Shown: in pieces, positions 44,841 to 55,504 of the stretch
How the letters are laid out: each line of letters begins with the position of its first letter
Position numbering within the stretch: position 1 is the first letter of the stretch
From: Blastocatellia bacterium
GTDB lineage: Bacteria > Acidobacteriota > Blastocatellia > HR10 > J050
Assembly (NCBI GenBank): GCA_025054955.1
Contig: JANWZE010000086.1
Span: forward strand, 1-64,000
Direction: 5' to 3'
Length of the DNA: 64,000 nucleotides
Made by a program: the position numbers and the translations under genes
Notes under the pieces: generated by a model
The model's database searches: none
Seen by the model: only the letters and a program-made list of their open reading frames with translations
Told to the model about the DNA's origin: nothing

Positions 44841-45816
44841 CGATGCGGACGGCCTCGCGGACTTGGCGCATTGTAGCTTCCGCTTCTTCACGCGCGCGAC
44901 GCGAGCCTTCGATTAAAATCTGCGTGACGGCGTCCAGATTCTGCTCATACTGGCGACTCCGTTGGGCGATCGGTTCCAGACGCTGGATCACCGGCTCATA
45001 GAGTAGCTTCTTGCAATCAATGCACCCAATGCCGGCCCGCCGGCACTCGATGTTCACATGGGCGATTGTTTCTGGCGGACTATACAGATGGTGTAACGCG
45101 AAGACCGGACACACGTCTGGATTGCCCGGATCATGGCGTCGCACGCGGGCTGGATCGGTCACCATGGTGCGCAGTTTTTCCCAAATCTGCTCCGGCGGAT
45201 CAGTGATCTTGATGTCATTGCGATAACTCTTACTCATGCGCCGCCCATCAGTGCCGACGACGCGCGGGTCGGGCGCCAGCATAGCCTCTGGTTCAGGGAA
45301 AATGGGCGAGTAGAAATGATTAAATCGCCGAGCGATTTCCCGTGTCAGCTCCAAGTGCGGCACTTGATCCTCGCCAACAGGCACGCATTCGCCTTTGTAA
45401 ATCAAGATGTCGGCTGCCTGCAACACGGGATAACCAAGGAACGCATAGTTGTTGAGGTCCTTGTCCTTGATTTGCTCTTTCGCTTCCTTATAGGTTGGCA
45501 CACGTTCCAGCCAGCCAAGCGGCGTGACTGCCGACAGCAGCAGGTGCAATTCAGCATGCTGCGGCACAAGCGACTGGACGAAGATCGTCGAGCGATTGGG
45601 GTCGAGTCCGGCGCCCAGCCAATCGCAGACCATCGCCAGTGTGTTAGCGCGGATTTGTGATGTATCAGCGTAATCGCTGGTCAGCGCGTGCCAGTCAGCC
45701 ACGAAGAAAAAGCATTGATATTCGTCTTGCAGGTTGACCCAATTTTTCAGCACTGCTTCCAGGTGGCCCAAATGTAACTTACCAGTTGGTCGCATGCCGC
45801 TGACGACTCGTTTCAT
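44833..45816 (-). CDS. trpS: Tryptophan--tRNA ligase
   Basis: This class I synthetase (327 residues) has KLHLGHLEAV in place of HIGH and RRMSKSYRN as the KMSKS motif. It charges tRNA-Trp. It has the usual bacterial TrpS length. It sits between the M50 protease and scpA in the conserved block; it lies 11 bp from the M50 stop. No odd residues were seen in the motifs. Confidence 0.96.
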   Translation of the reverse strand: MKRVVSGMRPTGKLHLGHLEAVLKNWVNLQDEYQCFFFVADWHALTSDYADTSQIRANTLAMVCDWLGAGLDPNRSTIFVQSLVPQHAELHLLLSAVTPLGWLERVPTYKEAKEQIKDKDLNNYAFLGYPVLQAADILIYKGECVPVGEDQVPHLELTREIARRFNHFYSPIFPEPEAMLAPDPRVVGTDGRRMSKSYRNDIKITDPPEQIWEKLRTMVTDPARVRRHDPGNPDVCPVFALHHLYSPPETIAHVNIECRRAGIGCIDCKKLLYEPVIQRLEPIAQRSRQYEQNLDAVTQILIEGSRRAREEAEATMRQVREAVRIGV

Positions 45817-45827
45817 AGTGCTTGAAC

Positions 45828-46472
45828 TCAGTTGAGGAAGTACCTGACCACAACGTAAGCGGGCAGGAAGAAGTATTGCAGCACCCCCGTGAGCATCAGC
45901 GCGTAGAGGATCAAAAATCCGTAGGGACGAATCTGATCCATCACCTGCGCAGCGTGATTAGGCAACAGGTGGTAAAGCACCCAGTGCCCATCCAGCGGAG
46001 GAATGGGGATGATGTTGAAGATAGCCAGCGCGATGTTCATCAGCAGGCCGATCTGCAACAGCTTGAATGTCGGTTCGGCCAAGCTGCCGAGCAGCCCGAT
46101 GCTGGAATCGGCGTAAACCAGCAGCAGCTTCAGGATCACGAGGAACAACGCGGCCAGCAGCAAGTTGCTGCCAGGCCCAGCTAGGGAAATCAGCATGTGT
46201 CCCTTGCGCACATCGCGCAGATGCACGGGATTGACCGGCACCGGCTTGGCCCAGCCAATGAACGGCAGTCCGGTGAAGAAACCAAGAACAGGGAACAGCA
46301 GCGTTCCAATCGGATCAATGTGTGGAATCGGACTCAATGAAACACGACCCAGCAGGTAACCTGTGTCATCGCCCATTCGGTGGGCGACCCAGGCATGCGA
46401 GGCTTCATGAAATGACAACGATAGCAAGAGCATCGGGAAATACAGAATGAAATCACCAACATGTCGTTCCAA
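45828..46472 (-). CDS. M50-family (site-2 protease-like) membrane peptidase
   Basis: The product (214 residues) is an all-membrane site-2-type protease with the zinc motif HEASH in LLSLSFHEASHAWVAHRM and a third ligand in PIPPLDGHWVL. It lacks a PDZ domain, like the short YwhC-type group next to trpS/scpA in many genomes. Its substrate is unknown. It lies 4 bp after the NHL-like gene. Confidence 0.92.
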   Translation of the reverse strand: MERHVGDFILYFPMLLLSLSFHEASHAWVAHRMGDDTGYLLGRVSLSPIPHIDPIGTLLFPVLGFFTGLPFIGWAKPVPVNPVHLRDVRKGHMLISLAGPGSNLLLAALFLVILKLLLVYADSSIGLLGSLAEPTFKLLQIGLLMNIALAIFNIIPIPPLDGHWVLYHLLPNHAAQVMDQIRPYGFLILYALMLTGVLQYFFLPAYVVVRYFLN

Positions 46473-46476
46473 GGTG

Positions 46477-47526
46477 TCATGCCCCCATTTCGTTGAAGAT
46501 GTCGAGTAAATAACCGCGAATTCCCAATGGCAAGCGATAGATCTCTCCTTCGGTAGAAGCCAGGATCATGTTGCCAGCATCGTCAAACACCAGCCCTACC
46601 AATGTTCGCCCACTGACAAACAGGGAGACGTCTCGCGCTGGTGTAATCCGAAAGATTCCGCGACGTCCACGCCAACTCGCAGCAACATACAGATTGCCGT
46701 CCGTGTCAAACGCCAAGCCTTGCGGGCGGCCCAGTCCGGTGAAGAACGGTTCGACAATCCCGTCAGGAGAGATGCGATAAATCGTTTCGTTGCTCGAAGC
46801 CGTTGGCCCGGTGACGTACAAGTGATCGTCAGGCCCAAACGCTAGATGGTAAGCCGAAACGCTCGGTTCCAATTCAACAAAGGTGCGCGCTTCCCCCATC
46901 TCGTTGACCTGAAAAATCACGCCCGTTCGGTCCCCGACATACAGCAGGCCCTGCCGATCAAATGCCAGACCGGTGGCCACGCCAAGGTCTTGCACGAATG
47001 GTTCTGCTTCCTTAAACGGTGAGATGCGATAAATCGTCCCATCATACCGGCTGGAGACGAACATCGTTCCATGAGGATCAAAGGCAATCCCCGTGGCATT
47101 CATAATATCGTGTAGGAACTCGCTTTTCTCGCCCATGGGCGAGATGCTATAGATGGAACATGGGGTTTTTTGTCCGCGACTGCCGCTATAGGTGACATAC
47201 AGGTTGCCGCTCTCCGGATCGAATGCCGGGTTGGTCACCGGGTGCAATTGATCGGTCACAAACATGGCGACGGCGAAATAAACCGGGTCGCTCTGTTGGC
47301 CCCGCGCTTCGATGGTCAGCGAATCGGGATGGTCAAAGCTGCCGGTGATTTTTGGCACAGCGGCAATGATGCGATGGGGCGAGGCGCTGATGATCCGGCC
47401 TTCATGTTCACCGAACCATACGTGACACTGTTTGAAGTCACTCGTGTCAAAGTTTTCACAGGCGATGATAATTTCACCCTGCTGCACTCCCGCTGTTGGT
47501 GACACACTGCGAATGATCGGTCTCAT
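46477..47526 (-). CDS. IPT/TIG plus NHL-like beta-propeller protein
   Basis: This protein (349 residues) has an N-terminal IPT/TIG domain (RSVSPTAGVQQGEIIIACEN). A six-bladed-type propeller follows with repeating lines IYRISPFKEAEPFVQDLG, GLAFDRQGLLYVGDRTG and GIFRITPARDVSLFVSG, as in NHL/SMP-30 proteins. No signal peptide is seen, so it may be cytoplasmic or exported by another route. It is the first gene of the minus-strand block leading to rluB. The function is unknown. Confidence 0.83.
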   Translation of the reverse strand: MRPIIRSVSPTAGVQQGEIIIACENFDTSDFKQCHVWFGEHEGRIISASPHRIIAAVPKITGSFDHPDSLTIEARGQQSDPVYFAVAMFVTDQLHPVTNPAFDPESGNLYVTYSGSRGQKTPCSIYSISPMGEKSEFLHDIMNATGIAFDPHGTMFVSSRYDGTIYRISPFKEAEPFVQDLGVATGLAFDRQGLLYVGDRTGVIFQVNEMGEARTFVELEPSVSAYHLAFGPDDHLYVTGPTASSNETIYRISPDGIVEPFFTGLGRPQGLAFDTDGNLYVAASWRGRRGIFRITPARDVSLFVSGRTLVGLVFDDAGNMILASTEGEIYRLPLGIRGYLLDIFNEMGA

Positions 47527-47692
47527 ACGTGATACTGAACAATGCCTATTGACCGGAGGGTTATACCATAACGATGTTCTTACTGGCTAGTGGGTCGTGA
47601 AACTTGCTTCGCATCAGCGCTGGTCAATACCTCCGTTGGCGCGTTGATTGAAACGTTTCAGCCTCATGAACCAGCCATCGCCGTTTTCCAGG

Positions 47693-48766
47693 ATCACCGA
47701 TCCGGTTGGCAGAAAGAAGCGGGAGGTGCGCGACGGGCTGGGCCGGTTGATCCGCGTGGACGAACCGAACGACAACGGTAATCTGGGCACGATCACAGCG
47801 CCAACGCAACCGGCGTATTAGAGCTACAACGTGCTGGACACGATGACACAGAGTAATCAGGGCGGGCAATTGCGCTCATTCCAGTTTGATGCGCTCATGC
47901 GCCTGACCAGCCAAACGACGCCGGAAGCGGGCACGGTCATCTATCAGTAGAACCATTTCAATCAGGTCACGCGCAAACGTGATGCGCGCGGCGTGGAAAT
48001 GCATATCGAGTACGATGGTCGTAATCAGGTCAAGCGGGTGTTTTAGGCCGGTACAGGTGGCGGCCCGTTGCCTTCCGGTGTGATTGCGACAGGCGAAACC
48101 AATTACACTATTCAACGACAATTCCAGCACAGCTCATGCAAGTCAGCGACGAGCTTGGCACGGAGAGTTACAGCTATGATACACTTGGGCGCGTGACGTC
48201 GGTGACGCGGGGCATGGAGAACGTCAGCTACACGACGCAGTACGTGTAGGACGAAGCCAATCAACAGGTCGAGACGATTTACCCCAGTGGCCGGCGCGTC
48301 AAGAGGTTCCGCGACAGCGTGGGTCGGCTCACGCGGTGTGAAACGTGTCAACGCTGGTGGTGGCGTGATCAACACGTATGTGTCGAATGTGACGTATCAA
48401 GTGGGCACGGGGTTGGTGTCGCAGGTTGTGTTGGGGAACAACACGCGAGAAGAGTTCACCTTCAACAGCCAGCGCTTTCAGTTGACCAACAAGATAGCGG
48501 TCAAGACGAGCAACAATAGCACGCTGTTTGAGGTCAGTTACGGGTATGAGGCCTCAGCGGGGCAAGCTGGGCCGCAGGCTGGCAACGCTGGGCAGATCGT
48601 ATGGATGTGGGACACGCAACAACCGGCGGAATGGTATGCCTACGACGCGCTGGGGCGATTGACAGATGAGATGGCCGCCGGCGTTCGTTACACGTATGAC
48701 CGGTGGGGGAGAATCGCCTATGTGCTATCGCACGCCACGAGGCATAAGAATGCTTATTTTCGAAGG
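47693..48766 (+). pseudogene. RHS/YD-repeat protein fragment, pseudogene with in-frame TAG codons and frameshifts
   Basis: Translated text is clearly RHS: ITDPVGRKKREVRDGLGRLI, DARGVEMHIEYDGRNQVKRV, SYDTLGRVTSVTRGM, DEANQQVETIYPSGRR, WYAYDALGRLTDEM, YTYDRWGRIAYV. In-frame stops at 47819, 47948, 48044 and, after a frameshift near 48130, 48247 are all TAG and sit where Tyr would be expected. A second frameshift lies near 48340. There is no start, and the C-terminus is cut by an R5-like repeat near 48727. It is therefore a decayed fragment of a secreted or polymorphic-toxin-type protein. Confidence 0.85.
48727..48766 (+). repeat. Dispersed repeat R5, degenerate copy
   Basis: The text CACGCCACGAGGCATAAGAA and the following TATTTTCGAAGGAGG matches the R5 core with several changes. 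It interrupts the RHS coding text. Confidence 0.5.
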
Positions 48767-48872
48767 AGGCGTCGGCCACAGATTGCACCGATTGTCACCG
48801 AGAGAACCATCGGTGTGAATCTGTGCAATCTGGTACGCCAGGCCAAGCCTGGCCGATCTAGTCAACTGAGAG

Positions 48873-49533
<661 letters not shown>

Positions 49534-49596
49534 TGGCTATTTTCAGAGGAGTTGTTCATGTCGTGCGGGACGACGCCCAGAAACGATGAAAAACGC

Positions 49597-49616
49597 CACA
49601 GGCGGGAACGCCTGCG
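49597..49616 (+). repeat. REP-like hairpin, copy 3
   Basis: CACAGGCG and CGCCTGCG around a GGAA loop form a mostly paired stem. It belongs with the hairpins at 29090 and 37139. Confidence 0.5.
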
Positions 49617-49640
49617 CCACTTTTTCTGACGAGAAAGCGC

Positions 49641-49774
49641 CGTCGCCGCTTCGCTCTGCCGGCGCACTCCAAGATAAAGTCGGGAATCGCCCATCTGCTC
49701 CGCGCTCACCAGGAACGATGAAAATACAATTCTTTCGTGAGGTTCGTGTGTTTCGTGGGCGATTTTTAGAGGAG
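49641..49774 (+). repeat. Dispersed repeat R4, second copy
   Basis: It matches 14864-15002 in the same orientation, from AAAGCGCCGTCG through AATACAATTCTTTCGTGAG to TTTCGTGGGC. The stretch 49534-50206 holds this repeat, a minisatellite and no gene that I can support. Confidence 0.7.
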
Positions 49775-49777
49775 ACT

Positions 49778-49890
49778 ATGTGCATTTGGCTGGGGAACAT
49801 TGTGTCCACTTGGCTGAAGAGCACTATGTGCAGTTGGCTGGGAGCACTGTGTGCAGTTGGCTGGGGGCACCACGTGCGCTTGGCTGCCGA
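49778..49890 (+). repeat. Short tandem repeat (about 22-26 bp unit, five degenerate units)
   Basis: Units share the core TGTGCANTTGGCTGGG, with starts near 49779, 49800, 49826, 49849 and 49872. Unit length varies, so it is a degenerate minisatellite. Reading it as protein gives a repetitive frame without other support. Confidence 0.6.
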
Positions 49891-50206
49891 TCTTTCGCTA
49901 GTGAGCCGGCCCTTCCTTTTCATTCGCTTGCTTGCCTTGCGCCGATGGATATACAATGCCCACTCTCGGCAAGATTGGTAGCTCAATCACACGGCGGCGC
50001 TAACGAGTCTGTTTTTCACAATTCGCTCGTGGTAAGCATCAGCAAGCGGAGGCTGCTCTCTGACACGTAGCCCTTCTGGGTCAGGCCAATGATGAGCGGC
50101 AATCTCGATCCGAACTCAATCGGAAGAGTTGCTCGCTTTTGCTCTTTGGCCGAGATGAACGATGAATGAAGCGTCGTAGGTTTGTGCGTGGGTATCGAAA
50201 TTGGCC

Positions 50207-51985
50207 ATGAACTTTGAAACTCTATTCGTCATAGCGGTATTGCTGCTGGCCGTTGTTTTGTTTGTCACGGAAAAGCTGTCTGTTGATCTCGTTAGCCTGC
50301 TCGTGATGGCCCTGCTTTTACTGAGCGGCATTATCACACCGGCAGAAGGGCTTTCAGGCTTTAGCAACGCAGCCACGATCACCGTCGGCGCAATGTTTGT
50401 GCTGAGCGCAGGATTGTTTCGAACCGGCGCCGTCAACTCGCTCGGCGTGTTTGTCAGTCAGGTTTTCCAAAAAAATTTTTTGATCGCCATGCTCGCGGTG
50501 ATGGTGCTGGTCGGGCTGCTGTCAGCGTTTATCAATAACACGCCGGTGATCGCGATTTTTCTGCCAATCCTTTTGGGCGTGGCCAAAGAGATGCACATCA
50601 GCGCGTCGAAGATTTTAATGCCGATTTCATTTGCTTCGATGTTCGGCGGCGTGTGTACCCTGATTGGGACTTCGACCAACATCCTGGTCAGCTCAATCGC
50701 CGAGAGTCATGGGCTTGCGCCGTTTTCGATGTTCGAGTTGACGCCGCTCGGCTTGATCATGTTCATCGTCGGCGCTACCTACATGCTGTTGGTCGGCATT
50801 CGACTCATTCCCAATCGGCGCGGGGAAGGGGATTTGACCGAAGCGTTTTCGTTGAACGAATACCTGACGGAAATCGTGCTGTTGCCCGATGGGCCGTCGG
50901 TCGGGCAACCCATAAAAGACACGCCGCTCGTTCATGATTTGGATATTACGATTGTGCAAATTCGCCGCGACAGCGTGGTGATCCATCAGCCCACTGGCGA
51001 CGTGCCACTGCGCGCTGGCGATGTGTTGCTCGTCCGTTGCAATCTGGAAAAGATTCGCGCATTGCAGGAACGCGAAGGCATCAAACTCAAACCGGAAGCG
51101 AAGTGGGACGACGAACACCTCATGTCAGATGAGTACCGACTGCTCGAAGTTGTGGTTGCTCCCAATTCCCCGCTGGTAGGCAGCACACTGCAACGCTCCA
51201 ACTTCCGCGAGAACTACGGTGGAACGGTGCTGGCGATCAGGCATCACCAGCAATTGTTGCGGGAAAAAATTTCCGACACCGTGTTGCGTGCCGGCGATGT
51301 TTTGTTGGTGGCCATCCATCGCGCGCGACTCAATGCGTTCAAGCGAAGCGGGCATTTTATTACGGTCAGCGAGCAGCAGACAGTCGAGTTTCGCCGCGAT
51401 AAAAGCATTGTGGCGGTCGCCATTGTGTTTGGCGTTGTGTTAGCCGCCACGGTGAAGTTGTCGCCAATCGTCGTGGCGGCTGTCAGCGGCGCGATTCTCC
51501 TGGTGTTGCTTGGCTGTCTCACGATGGAGGAAGCCTATCAGGCAATTGAATGGAGAATTCTTTTCCTGCTGGCCGGCGTTTTGTCGTTAGGGACGGCCCT
51601 GGAAAAGACCGGCGCTGCCCAGCTCATCTCGTCATACCTTGTTTCGACGGTTGGCGATCTTGGATTGGTCGCACTGGTCTCGGCGTTTTATTTGCTGACA
51701 TCGCTGCTGACCGAAACTATGTCGAACAACGCCACGGCGGCGCTGCTGGCCCCGATTGCGATTTCAACAGCCGCAGCCTTGGATGTCAATCCGCGTCCGT
51801 TTCTGATGGCGATCACATTTGCCGCCTCGGCCAGTTTCATGACGCCGGTTGGCTATCAAACCAACACGATGATCTACGGACCCGGACAATACAAATTCAT
51901 TGATTTTGTCAAAGTCGGAGGGCCGCTCAATCTGCTGTTTTGGCTCTTGGCGACGCTTTTGATTCCGCTGATCTGGCCGTTCTAG
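50207..51985 (+). CDS. SLC13/DASS-like permease with two RCK_C (TrkA-C) domains
   Basis: This 592-residue transporter has an N-terminal set of membrane helices ([19 protein letters not shown], then [14 protein letters not shown]). Two cytosolic RCK_C domains (about residues 210-290 and 300-380, [18 protein letters not shown]) are followed by a second helical set with [16 protein letters not shown] and [17 protein letters not shown], the family signature. It is likely a sodium-coupled anion (sulfate or dicarboxylate) importer. Start at ATG 50207. Confidence 0.88.
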   Translation: MNFETLFVIAVLLLAVVLFVTEKLSVDLVSLLVMALLLLSGIITPAEGLSGFSNAATITVGAMFVLSAGLFRTGAVNSLGVFVSQVFQKNFLIAMLAVMVLVGLLSAFINNTPVIAIFLPILLGVAKEMHISASKILMPISFASMFGGVCTLIGTSTNILVSSIAESHGLAPFSMFELTPLGLIMFIVGATYMLLVGIRLIPNRRGEGDLTEAFSLNEYLTEIVLLPDGPSVGQPIKDTPLVHDLDITIVQIRRDSVVIHQPTGDVPLRAGDVLLVRCNLEKIRALQEREGIKLKPEAKWDDEHLMSDEYRLLEVVVAPNSPLVGSTLQRSNFRENYGGTVLAIRHHQQLLREKISDTVLRAGDVLLVAIHRARLNAFKRSGHFITVSEQQTVEFRRDKSIVAVAIVFGVVLAATVKLSPIVVAAVSGAILLVLLGCLTMEEAYQAIEWRILFLLAGVLSLGTALEKTGAAQLISSYLVSTVGDLGLVALVSAFYLLTSLLTETMSNNATAALLAPIAISTAAALDVNPRPFLMAITFAASASFMTPVGYQTNTMIYGPGQYKFIDFVKVGGPLNLLFWLLATLLIPLIWPF

Positions 51986-52203
51986 TCGTTGATCAGGTGG
52001 TCGGATTGAAGCCGTGAGTTTCGGCAAGAGCACCTGTCAGCCTCCGGTTGGTTGCACGTTTGGGCGCTTGGAAATCGCTCAAAGGCGCAGCTAACATTCC
52101 GTAATCTCTAGCCGGTGTGTTACCATTTGCTGGCGGCACGGGTTTATGAGCGATGCAAGGCAGGGGCATAGCCTGTGCCGACATCGAAGGAGTGGAGGCA
52201 AGG

Positions 52204-52776
52204 ATGAGCGTCAATGTGTCTATTATGCAATTGGTCGAAGACATGGGGAGATTGTTGGGTGGTGAGCATACGAATCAGAGCGTGACAAGTTACCTGCGGG
52301 ATCATCCCGTCATACTGGCATCGCTGGAGCCATATATTCGTTTCAATGAACGCACCTATACGCGTAATCTAATTCATAAAGACAATCTCTTTGAAGCGGT
52401 TCTGCTGTGTTGGGAACCAGGGCAGCGTTCGATGGTTCACCGACATCGTGATCAAGTGGGGTGGTTGACGGTCATTCAAGGTCAATTGACCATTATCACC
52501 TTCATCAAACTCCGAAGTGGAGCTGTTGAGCAGCATGAACCGGACATCAACTGGAGTCCAATCAATTCGGTTTATTTGAAAGAGACGCACCGTTACACTA
52601 TATCAGCCGGCGAAGTATTTCAAGAAGTGAATGAGCCAGAAACGATCCATCGGACGGAAAATACCGGTTCGCAACAAGCGATCAGCTTACATATCTGTAC
52701 GCATCCGTCCGAGACGTCGGTGATCTACGACGTTGAGAATCATCGTTGCCGAACCGTTCGCATGGGGTATGTGTGA
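52204..52776 (+). CDS. Cysteine dioxygenase-family cupin
   Basis: The product (190 residues) is a type I cysteine dioxygenase-like cupin that would oxidise cysteine to cysteine sulfinate with Fe and O2. Metal ligands are HRH in QRSMVHRHRDQVGW and a later His in EPETIHRTEN. Five residues after the second ligand is Gly, where mammalian enzymes carry the cross-linked Cys, as in other bacterial homologues. The ATG at 52204 has GGAGGCAAGG directly upstream. It lies 218 bp after the SLC13 permease on the same strand. Confidence 0.9.
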   Translation: MSVNVSIMQLVEDMGRLLGGEHTNQSVTSYLRDHPVILASLEPYIRFNERTYTRNLIHKDNLFEAVLLCWEPGQRSMVHRHRDQVGWLTVIQGQLTIITFIKLRSGAVEQHEPDINWSPINSVYLKETHRYTISAGEVFQEVNEPETIHRTENTGSQQAISLHICTHPSETSVIYDVENHRCRTVRMGYV

Positions 52777-52868
52777 TTGGCAGTCGAGTTGATGACATGA
52801 GGGGAATGGATGCAACAGAATGACGTCTGGCCGTATCAAGTGCTTGCCGTCAGTGAGGTGAATCGAGT

Positions 52869-54464
52869 ATGAGCAAACGCAATCAGCGCATAGCCTGGCC
52901 TATCGTCGCAGTGTTATCGGTGATGCTCAGTGTCAGTTCGACGATGGGCATGCAACAGCCCAAAGGCCGGATTTCCGGCACCGTCGTCTCAGACCGGGGG
53001 CGACCGGTCAAGTTTGCCACCGTGCAACTGTATTTGGAGTCGCCGTCCACGCATGGCGAGGCCACTCCCAGTACGGTGACCGACCGAAAAGGCAAATTCG
53101 TGCTAGATAATCTGCGGCCCGGTGTCTATCGCCTGCAAGTCTATCAAGTGGGATACCTCGGCACTCAATCCGGGGGCGACTCCTCCATGCAGCTCACGCT
53201 GGAGGAAGGGCAAGAGATCACCGACCTACACATCGAGCTGACCAGCGGCGGCGCCATCACCGGCAAAGTGACCGATGAAGACGGTGATCCGCTCGTCAAT
53301 GTATCGGTCACCGCGTGGCAAAAAGATCAACAGGGCTACCTGCGCCAGGTCAATCAAGCACAAACGGACGATCGCGGTGTCTACCGCATTTTCGGACTGC
53401 CGGCAGGTGAATACGTGATGAGTTGTCATGTGCCGCAGAATATGAGTCGGCAGGCGTCTTACGGCGTGCTCTATTATCCCGACGCGATCCTGCAGAAAGA
53501 AGCGACCGTGCTTTCATTGAGCAGCGGCAGTGAATTAACAGGCATTGATTTTCAACTCCAATCCAATCGTGGCGTGACGTTGACCGGCAAGGTGACCATC
53601 GGCTCGTCAGGTCAGCCGGTCGCCGGTCTTCATCTCACGCTGTATGGCGAGCAGCTCTCGTTGAGCACAATGACCGGACCTGACGGCCAGTATGAATTCA
53701 CTGATCTGCCGCCCGGACGGTTCTACTTGCAGAGTTTTCCCACCACACAGAACGTCACGCCGATCCAACAACAAATAAACGTCGCCTCCAAAGGGACAGT
53801 CCAACATGACATTCAATTGCCGGAAGGCGGCCAGATTGTTGGTCGCATCGAGCTGATCGGTGGCCGTCCCATCAGTCACCCCGATCAGATTTATGCCACC
53901 ATTGAACTAACGCCGACCAATCCACAGGTACCATCGGGCATTGGTTCGCTGCGGATCAAGATCGAGCCTGATGGAACGTTTATCCTCGGCGGGCTGCCAT
54001 CGGCCCGCGTGCGGTTTACAGCGCAGGCCATCAATCACAGGTACTTCTTGCAAGGCGTCTATCGTGGGGACGTCGAATTGCCGCGCAACGAGGTGTTGGT
54101 GGAAGCCGGCAAGAAGCTTTCTAATATTCGGTTGGTCTTTTCCGACCAGGTCGGAACTGTTCGCGGCCATGTTCGTCAGTCTGATGGGCAGTCTACGTCG
54201 TATCAGGTGATCTTGGTTCCCGCCGATCCTGCATTGTGGGCCGATCAGCGAAACTATCGCTTCGGCTGGAGCGATGGTCAGCAACCGTTTCATATCGAAG
54301 GCGTGCCTGCCGGTCGCTACTTAGTCTTCACGATTGATGGCACGGTCGGATTCGGCGGCGAATCCTGGGTACGGAAATACCGTTCGCGGGCCGGCGACCT
54401 CAGCGTGCGGGCTGGAGAAATTGAGGACATCGAAGTCACGCCCCTGGAGATACACAAGCGGTGA
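52869..54464 (+). CDS. Secreted protein with repeated carboxypeptidase-regulatory-like domains
   Basis: The product (531 residues) has a signal peptide (WPIVAVLSVMLSVSSTMG). Several CarboxypepD_reg/Cna-B-like modules follow, each with a line such as GRISGTVVSDRGRPVKFATV, GAITGKVTDEDGDPLVNVSV or VTLTGKVTIGSSGQPVAGLH. The closing lines are of the GVYRLQVYQVGY and GEYVMSCHV type. No enzyme domain is seen, so it is likely a surface or periplasmic structural protein. Its stop codon region is duplicated 72 bp downstream. Confidence 0.82.
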   Translation: MSKRNQRIAWPIVAVLSVMLSVSSTMGMQQPKGRISGTVVSDRGRPVKFATVQLYLESPSTHGEATPSTVTDRKGKFVLDNLRPGVYRLQVYQVGYLGTQSGGDSSMQLTLEEGQEITDLHIELTSGGAITGKVTDEDGDPLVNVSVTAWQKDQQGYLRQVNQAQTDDRGVYRIFGLPAGEYVMSCHVPQNMSRQASYGVLYYPDAILQKEATVLSLSSGSELTGIDFQLQSNRGVTLTGKVTIGSSGQPVAGLHLTLYGEQLSLSTMTGPDGQYEFTDLPPGRFYLQSFPTTQNVTPIQQQINVASKGTVQHDIQLPEGGQIVGRIELIGGRPISHPDQIYATIELTPTNPQVPSGIGSLRIKIEPDGTFILGGLPSARVRFTAQAINHRYFLQGVYRGDVELPRNEVLVEAGKKLSNIRLVFSDQVGTVRGHVRQSDGQSTSYQVILVPADPALWADQRNYRFGWSDGQQPFHIEGVPAGRYLVFTIDGTVGFGGESWVRKYRSRAGDLSVRAGEIEDIEVTPLEIHKR

Positions 54465-54566
54465 CGGCTTGGTGCTGCGCATCGTCGCCGAGAGACGCAA
54501 GCTGCTGAAGCCGTCGAGTTGGACAACAAGCGGTGACGGCTTGGTGCTGCACATCGTCGCCCAGAG
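54454..54566 (+). repeat. Two-copy direct repeat, 72-bp period
   Basis: A 41-bp unit (ACAAGCGGTGACGGCTTGGT and on) occurs at 54454-54494 and 54526-54566 with two mismatches, around a 31-bp spacer. The first copy holds the stop codon of the upstream gene. Confidence 0.75.
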
Positions 54567-54646
54567 CCTCGGCGCTTGATGGATATTGGCCGAGACCTCA
54601 CTTTGACAAGCTCCTGACGCATCATTACAATCTGGCCTTCTTTTTT

Positions 54647-55504
54647 ATGCCGTTATTCAAACGAAAGGAACGACTGCAACGCATTGAGCCGTCACACGAG
54701 CGCACGGTGAAGACCGAAGGTGTCTTCATCAAGTGTGAAGGTTGTCAGGCCATCCTCTACCGCAAAGATGTGGAGGAGAACCTGCGCGTGTGCACCAAAT
54801 GCGGGTATCACTTCAAGGTGAGCGCACGACAACGCTTGGCTATGTTGTTTGACGCGGGTCAATACGTTGAACTCAACAGCAACTTGGCTTCCACCGACCC
54901 GCTTAAGTTTGTTGACAAAAAGAGCTATCGGCAGCGGCTCGCAGAGATGCAAAAAAGCGTCGGCTTACTGGATGCCGTCATTACCGGCGAAGGGCGGGTT
55001 GGCGGCTATCGGACGATTATCTCAGCCATGGAATATAACTTCATTGGCGGCAGCATGGGCTCGGTTGTTGGCGAGAACATCACACGGGCGATTGAGTCAG
55101 CGATTGAACGGCGCGCGGCGCTGATCATCGTCTCCTGCTCAGGCGGCGCTCGCATGATGGAAGGTGTGTATAGCCTGATGCAACTGGCCAAAATTTCTGC
55201 CGCCTTAGCTCGGCTCGATGAGGCACGATTGCCCTACATCTCGGTGCTGACAGACCCGACCACCGGCGGCGTCACTGCCAGCTTTGCCATGTTAGGTGAT
55301 TTGAATATTGCTGAGCCGGGCGCGCTGATTGGGTTTGCCGGACCGCGCGTCATCGAACAGACGATCCGCCAGAAACTCCCCGAAGGCTTTCAACGCGCCG
55401 AGTTTTTGCTGAAGCACGGCATGCTCGATGCAGTCGTCAAACGTCAGGAACTACGCTCCTACCTGATTCAGGCGCTCGGCTTCATGATGGATGGGCGGCC
55501 GTGA
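54647..55504 (+). CDS. accD: Acetyl-CoA carboxylase carboxyltransferase subunit beta
   Basis: This subunit (285 residues) carries the four-Cys zinc ribbon of AccD (Cys30, Cys33, Cys49, Cys52; CEGCQ and CTKCGYHF). The crotonase-like core has MGSVVGENITRAIE, SGGARMMEGVYSLMQL and LTDPTTGGVTASFAMLGD. With AccA it transfers the carboxyl from carboxybiotin to acetyl-CoA. The start MPLFKRKERL at 54647 fits the family. Its stop overlaps the folC start as GTGA. Confidence 0.96.
   Translation: MPLFKRKERLQRIEPSHERTVKTEGVFIKCEGCQAILYRKDVEENLRVCTKCGYHFKVSARQRLAMLFDAGQYVELNSNLASTDPLKFVDKKSYRQRLAEMQKSVGLLDAVITGEGRVGGYRTIISAMEYNFIGGSMGSVVGENITRAIESAIERRAALIIVSCSGGARMMEGVYSLMQLAKISAALARLDEARLPYISVLTDPTTGGVTASFAMLGDLNIAEPGALIGFAGPRVIEQTIRQKLPEGFQRAEFLLKHGMLDAVVKRQELRSYLIQALGFMMDGRP

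Noticed and set aside
47693-48766. Genome-wide TAG-to-Tyr recoding
   Set aside because: Several intact genes (for example those ending at 10641, 51985 and 59395) use TAG as their normal stop.
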